From Ferruginibacter sp. (GTDB lineage: Bacteria; Bacteroidota; Bacteroidia; Chitinophagales; Chitinophagaceae), in the NCBI RefSeq assembly GCF_014377975.1, contig NZ_JACMOO010000145.1, positions 1 through 49,986 on the forward strand: a stretch of DNA of 49,986 nucleotides, read 5' to 3'. Numbering within the stretch: position 1 is the first letter of the stretch; the number at the start of each line of letters is the position of its first letter. Under the pieces are notes generated by a model that saw nothing but the letters and a program-made list of their open reading frames with translations, did no database searches and was not told where the DNA came from. The position numbers were made by a program, and so were the translations under genes. Shown piece after piece: positions 46,690 through 49,986 of the stretch.

Positions 46690-47164
46690 AAAATAAAATA
46701 TGAATCCAGAAAATATTAATCGAATAATAGCTTTACTATTTCGGAATTTTTAAGAGTTGTTTTTAAATATTGGTTTGAATACAGGGGGTGGTATGCAAAG
46801 AGCTTAGGACAATGCGGTATTGTACCTGCAAAAATGATTTTGCTTAATAGAAAAATGCCACAATTTTCTGAAAAAGCCACTGTAACTTATTAAAGTCTGT
46901 AAAAAATGACCGAAGAAATACCGGAGTAGTTTTTACAGATGGCGTTTCCAGCTTTGCAAAAACAAGAAATAAATATTATAAAGTTCAACGAAATATTCAA
47001 AATGATTTATAGGGAATACGTGTAGACAGAGACGTAAAATAACTTGAGGATAAGAAGATTTCAGGATACTGTTACATGCATGAGAAGAACTAGGAGAGAT
47101 GATTTGATGTCAAAAAAAAGGAATTAATTTTTTAACAGAATAATTAATATTTCAGAATGAAAAG
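46690..47164 (+). other. Gene-poor gap between tape measure and DUF4157 genes
   Basis: A 475-base stretch with no open frame of note breaks the otherwise tight cluster. A 17-codon start (46710) stops quickly, and two plus-strand segments of about 43 and 39 sense codons in different frames end in stops (one containing YWFEYRGWYAKSLG, the other TDGVSSFAKTRNKYY). They look like pieces of a decayed gene, but I cannot name it. The spot is a possible site of past insertion or cargo exchange. Confidence 0.5.
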
Positions 47165-49986
47165 ATGAAAACTGCAGAATCAAAACCTGCAGCAAAGCAG
47201 GCCGCAAAAACTGAACAACCTTTTTTTAGGAAAGGCGGCGGCATGTTTGTGAATGAAACTGCTAATGAACATGGCTCATTTTTCTCTTCGGGGCGTAACT
47301 CGTTTTCACATATTCAGCATAAGCCTATACAGGCTAAATTAACCATTGGCAGGCCGAACGATAAGTACGAACAGGAAGCTGATCACGTTGCAGATAAAGT
47401 TGTACAGCGTTGGAGTAAAAACGATGCAGCTCCGTCTTATATTAATACAGGAATTCAGTCAAAAACGGTGCAATCTAAACCGGTTGTGCCAATAGCTACT
47501 GTTAGCCCAATGGTACAAGCCAGGTGCGCAAGTTGTGATCAGGAAGAAAAGTTGCAGAAGAAAGAAGAAGAGCATGAAGCGGAAGCAATGCACGGTAAGT
47601 TGCAGAAGAAACCCATTTTTGAAAGTAATGCCAGGGCAGAAGACCAGGTACAGCGCAGATGTGCAGGCGGCGAAGCCGAAGAATCTTTACAAAAAAAAGC
47701 GAACAGCAGTTCGGCACAAACAGCGTCACCTTCCGTAGAAAGCAGTTTAAGTTCGTATAAAGGAAGCGGTAGCTCTTTGCCCGCAAGTACACGTACACAA
47801 ATGGAGTCTTCTATAGGCGCAGATTTTTCTGGTGTAAAAATTCACAATGATTCCGGCGCAGCACAACTGAGCAATGATTTAAATGCGCAGGCATTTACGC
47901 ACGGAAATGATATTTATTTTAACTCAGGTAAATATGATACCAGTTCCACCGAAGGAAAACATTTGCTGGCGCACGAACTTACGCATACCGTGCAGCAGGG
48001 TGCAAGTATGTATAGAAAAGAAAACCAAGCGCAAACTAATACATCAATACAAAAAAAGGCCCCGGCTGCGGTACCGTCTGCACCAGTGAGTTCGGAAGTA
48101 GTTGACATCTCTAAAGGAACATTTAGCCCTTCTGATAATGTAAAAAAAGAAATTGAGGATAAACAAAGCAGGGAAGGACTCGATGTACGTATAAAAGCCG
48201 GCGCATTTGCAGAAGAAGGTATTATTAAAGTTGCGAAGAAAGGAGAATCGTATCATTCTGTAAAACAGGCCTACTTGCAACTTAAAAATCCATGGTTGCA
48301 AAAAATTAATGCACTGGCTTTGCGCATTGACATAAAAAACAATATTGTTACAGGCTTGGTAACAATAAAAGGAAGAGGATCGGATGTTTCAGGATGGCTT
48401 GCAGAAATTAAAAAAGCTGAATCAGAAATTGGAATGGGATTTCATTTTTCAGATAAAATTCCTTTACAGAATAATATTACCAATAAGCTTGAAAATGGAA
48501 CATTGTCACTTGGCTTTAAAGACTTCACTATAATAATTGGTGGCTTTTTCGAATTAAACCTGAACTTGGCGCTGGAGAATATGAATACGCCAGTGTTTGA
48601 TGGTTCTGCAACTGTAACACTGAAAGGTGCAGAAGGTAAGGTAAATGTTGATAATAAATATAAAGGCAAGCTGGGTGGTTCAGGAAGTTTAACTATAACC
48701 GGTTTTAAAGGTTTTAGTGGTTCGGTTGAAGTAAAATATGATGCGGAAACAGGAGCAACTGATGCACATGGAAAGGCTGAATACAGTGGTGATAAACTTT
48801 CCGGCTCTATTGATTTAATTGCAACTGACGAACTAACGGCTAAAAATTTTACAAAAGATGCTATTAAGGCCGCTGGCGGAAAAGATAAAATTCAGGATGC
48901 GTCTGCACCTGCACCAGTGCCAGCACCAACCGGTGATAAAAAGCGTGCACTTGCTGGCGCAGGACAATTACAATTCAACCTCACCACCTGGTTTGCCGGA
49001 ACAGTTAACGTTGTTGTTGATGCAGAAGGACATATTACAGTGATTGGAAAGATTGCGCCACCTGCGGAAATAACGCTTTTCAAACAAAAAGACTGGGATA
49101 AAGAATTACTCAAATTCGAAGCAAAGGCTTATTACGGCATACCGGTAGTAGGCAATCTCAACCTGTTTGCAAACATAAGTTTACATGCAATTGCAAAGCT
49201 TGGACCAGCTAAGATTTGTAATATAGAAATTCTCGGCACTTATTCTACTGATCCTGAAGTGCAGAAAAATATCCAGATTGCAGGTTCAATAAATATATCT
49301 GGTTATGCCGGTCTTCGCTTACGTGCAGAGGGTGGAGCAGGCATAGAAATATTGAGTCATGACCTAAAGTTTGGTGTAGGAATACAGGCAGATATTGGTG
49401 TGCAGGCATATGCGGATGCACGTCCAACAATTGGCTGGCGTGATCCTGGTGAATTTTATATAAGCGGTACACTTGAAATGGTGGCTCAGCCGATGCTTGG
49501 CTTGGGTGGCGATTTCTTTATACAGATAGAAACACCATGGTGGTCGCCGCTGTCAGATAAAAAATGGACATGGCCACTGTTTGCCAAACAATGGCCGCTC
49601 ACAGATCCGATTGGTATTAATGCCACGCTCAAAGATTATGTATTGGGCTCGGGCAATGCACCAGAAATTGAATTTAAAAAGCCCGAGTTTGATGCATCCA
49701 AGTTTATGACGAATATGGTGGATGATAACCTGCCGGATAAAAGTGGCGGTGTAGGTGGAGGTAAAGGAGAATTTAAAGATGATGGTTCTGCAAAGAAACC
49801 AGATGTAGCAGATAAAAAGCCAAAGAAACAACCAGAGGGCAAACCAGCCGCTCCGGGCAAAAAAGATGCGCCTGGAAAACCAGCTAAGGCAAAACCAGAT
49901 CCTAAAGCTGCAGCCGAAGCAGGCAATATATTTAAGGCCGCTGGCAGCCAGTTAACAAAAATTAAAGATCCTGTTTCAAAAGCAGA
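47165..49986 (+). CDS. DUF4157 eCIS-associated cargo or effector protein (3' end outside window)
   Basis: At least 940 residues are visible and the frame is still open at the edge. An N-terminal signature (LTIGRPNDKYEQEADHVADK, about residues 60-79) is shared with eCIS-associated DUF4157 proteins. Cys-rich spacer modules follow, with CASC (121-124) and LQKK at 130, 146 and 175. The DUF4157 domain (about 195-285) contains the metallopeptidase-like motif HELTH (270-274, Glu271). The rest is a long glycine-rich beta domain with WWSPLSDKKWTWPL near residue 795 and a Lys/Pro/Ala tail after about 860. DUF4157 is known to be enriched in eCIS-linked toxins and cargo; whether this one is a toxin or a structural part is not settled. 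Confidence 0.88.
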   Translation, partial: MKTAESKPAAKQAAKTEQPFFRKGGGMFVNETANEHGSFFSSGRNSFSHIQHKPIQAKLTIGRPNDKYEQEADHVADKVVQRWSKNDAAPSYINTGIQSKTVQSKPVVPIATVSPMVQARCASCDQEEKLQKKEEEHEAEAMHGKLQKKPIFESNARAEDQVQRRCAGGEAEESLQKKANSSSAQTASPSVESSLSSYKGSGSSLPASTRTQMESSIGADFSGVKIHNDSGAAQLSNDLNAQAFTHGNDIYFNSGKYDTSSTEGKHLLAHELTHTVQQGASMYRKENQAQTNTSIQKKAPAAVPSAPVSSEVVDISKGTFSPSDNVKKEIEDKQSREGLDVRIKAGAFAEEGIIKVAKKGESYHSVKQAYLQLKNPWLQKINALALRIDIKNNIVTGLVTIKGRGSDVSGWLAEIKKAESEIGMGFHFSDKIPLQNNITNKLENGTLSLGFKDFTIIIGGFFELNLNLALENMNTPVFDGSATVTLKGAEGKVNVDNKYKGKLGGSGSLTITGFKGFSGSVEVKYDAETGATDAHGKAEYSGDKLSGSIDLIATDELTAKNFTKDAIKAAGGKDKIQDASAPAPVPAPTGDKKRALAGAGQLQFNLTTWFAGTVNVVVDAEGHITVIGKIAPPAEITLFKQKDWDKELLKFEAKAYYGIPVVGNLNLFANISLHAIAKLGPAKICNIEILGTYSTDPEVQKNIQIAGSINISGYAGLRLRAEGGAGIEILSHDLKFGVGIQADIGVQAYADARPTIGWRDPGEFYISGTLEMVAQPMLGLGGDFFIQIETPWWSPLSDKKWTWPLFAKQWPLTDPIGINATLKDYVLGSGNAPEIEFKKPEFDASKFMTNMVDDNLPDKSGGVGGGKGEFKDDGSAKKPDVADKKPKKQPEGKPAAPGKKDAPGKPAKAKPDPKAAAEAGNIFKAAGSQLTKIKDPVSKA

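Larger units (their letters stand above)
23787..49986 (+). other. Extracellular contractile injection system (eCIS) gene cluster
   Basis: All genes in this stretch point the same way, many overlap or abut, and most match known parts of the Photorhabdus PVC / AlgoCIS type of phage-tail-like injection system: cap, sheath, two tube proteins, DUF5908, LysM tube-end protein, spike, PAAR, gp25, two large baseplate proteins, tape measure and a DUF4157 protein. No capsid, terminase or integrase genes occur, which argues against a prophage. No TssJLM-type membrane complex is present, which argues against an ordinary T6SS. The AAA+ ATPase expected in such clusters is not seen up to the window edge. Confidence 0.93.

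Noticed and set aside
23787-49986. Prophage reading of the tail-like cluster
   Set aside because: No capsid, portal, terminase, integrase or lysis genes, and the DUF4255, DUF5908 and DUF4157 proteins point to an eCIS.
23787-49986. Classical T6SS reading
   Set aside because: No TssJ/TssL/TssM membrane complex and no TssB/TssC pair; the sheath is a single phage-type protein.

Overview
The window comes from a Bacteroidota chromosome, most likely a member of the Chitinophagaceae. The evidence is low GC, A-rich leaders instead of strong Shine-Dalgarno sites, many Bacteroidota-typical families (DUF4251, TlpA-like thioredoxins with an N-terminal DUF4369-like domain, ThuA-like proteins, ECF sigma/FecR pieces) and one TAnnTTTG-type promoter element. 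No tRNA, rRNA or CRISPR array was seen.

Positions 1-13080 are ordinary chromosome. They hold the end of a tryptophan operon (partial GNAT, trpB, GNAT, trpA), a secreted TlpA-like thioredoxin, a secreted M28 peptidase, pdxJ, a guanidinium-type SMR exporter with a bidirectional terminator, an OmpA-like lipoprotein, DUF4251, ThuA-like, SGNH-hydrolase, nitrilase-family and M23-peptidase genes. Positions 13353-19559 encode one 2068-residue sensor histidine kinase with about eleven PAS domains and a GAF domain; a 17-bp palindrome lies just upstream. A decayed IS66-like transposase tail and a TPR lipoprotein gene follow.

Positions 22460-49986 are the main feature. An ECF sigma factor and a very short FecR-N-like protein precede a nearly complete extracellular contractile injection system (eCIS), all on the plus strand and in the order: cap (Pvc16/DUF4255), a 452-residue unknown, sheath, two cysteine-rich coiled-coil unknowns, two gp19-type tube proteins, DUF5908, LysM tube-end protein, VgrG-like spike, PAAR tip, gp25 wedge, a 1570-residue baseplate J-like protein, a 2107-residue second baseplate protein, tape-measure protein, and a DUF4157 protein that runs off the window. 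The first parts would build the sheath, tube and cap; VgrG, PAAR, gp25 and the two giant proteins would build the spike and baseplate; the tape-measure protein would set tube length; the DUF4157 protein is the likely cargo or effector. The AAA+ ATPase (Pvc15) and a recognisable tail fibre are not in the window.

The least described elements are the two cysteine-rich proteins between sheath and tube, the 452-residue protein, the repeated DUF1508-like modules inside the 2107-residue baseplate protein, an EF-hand-like loop in the 1570-residue one, and the sigma/mini-FecR pair at the head of the locus. All functions are inferred from sequence reading alone.
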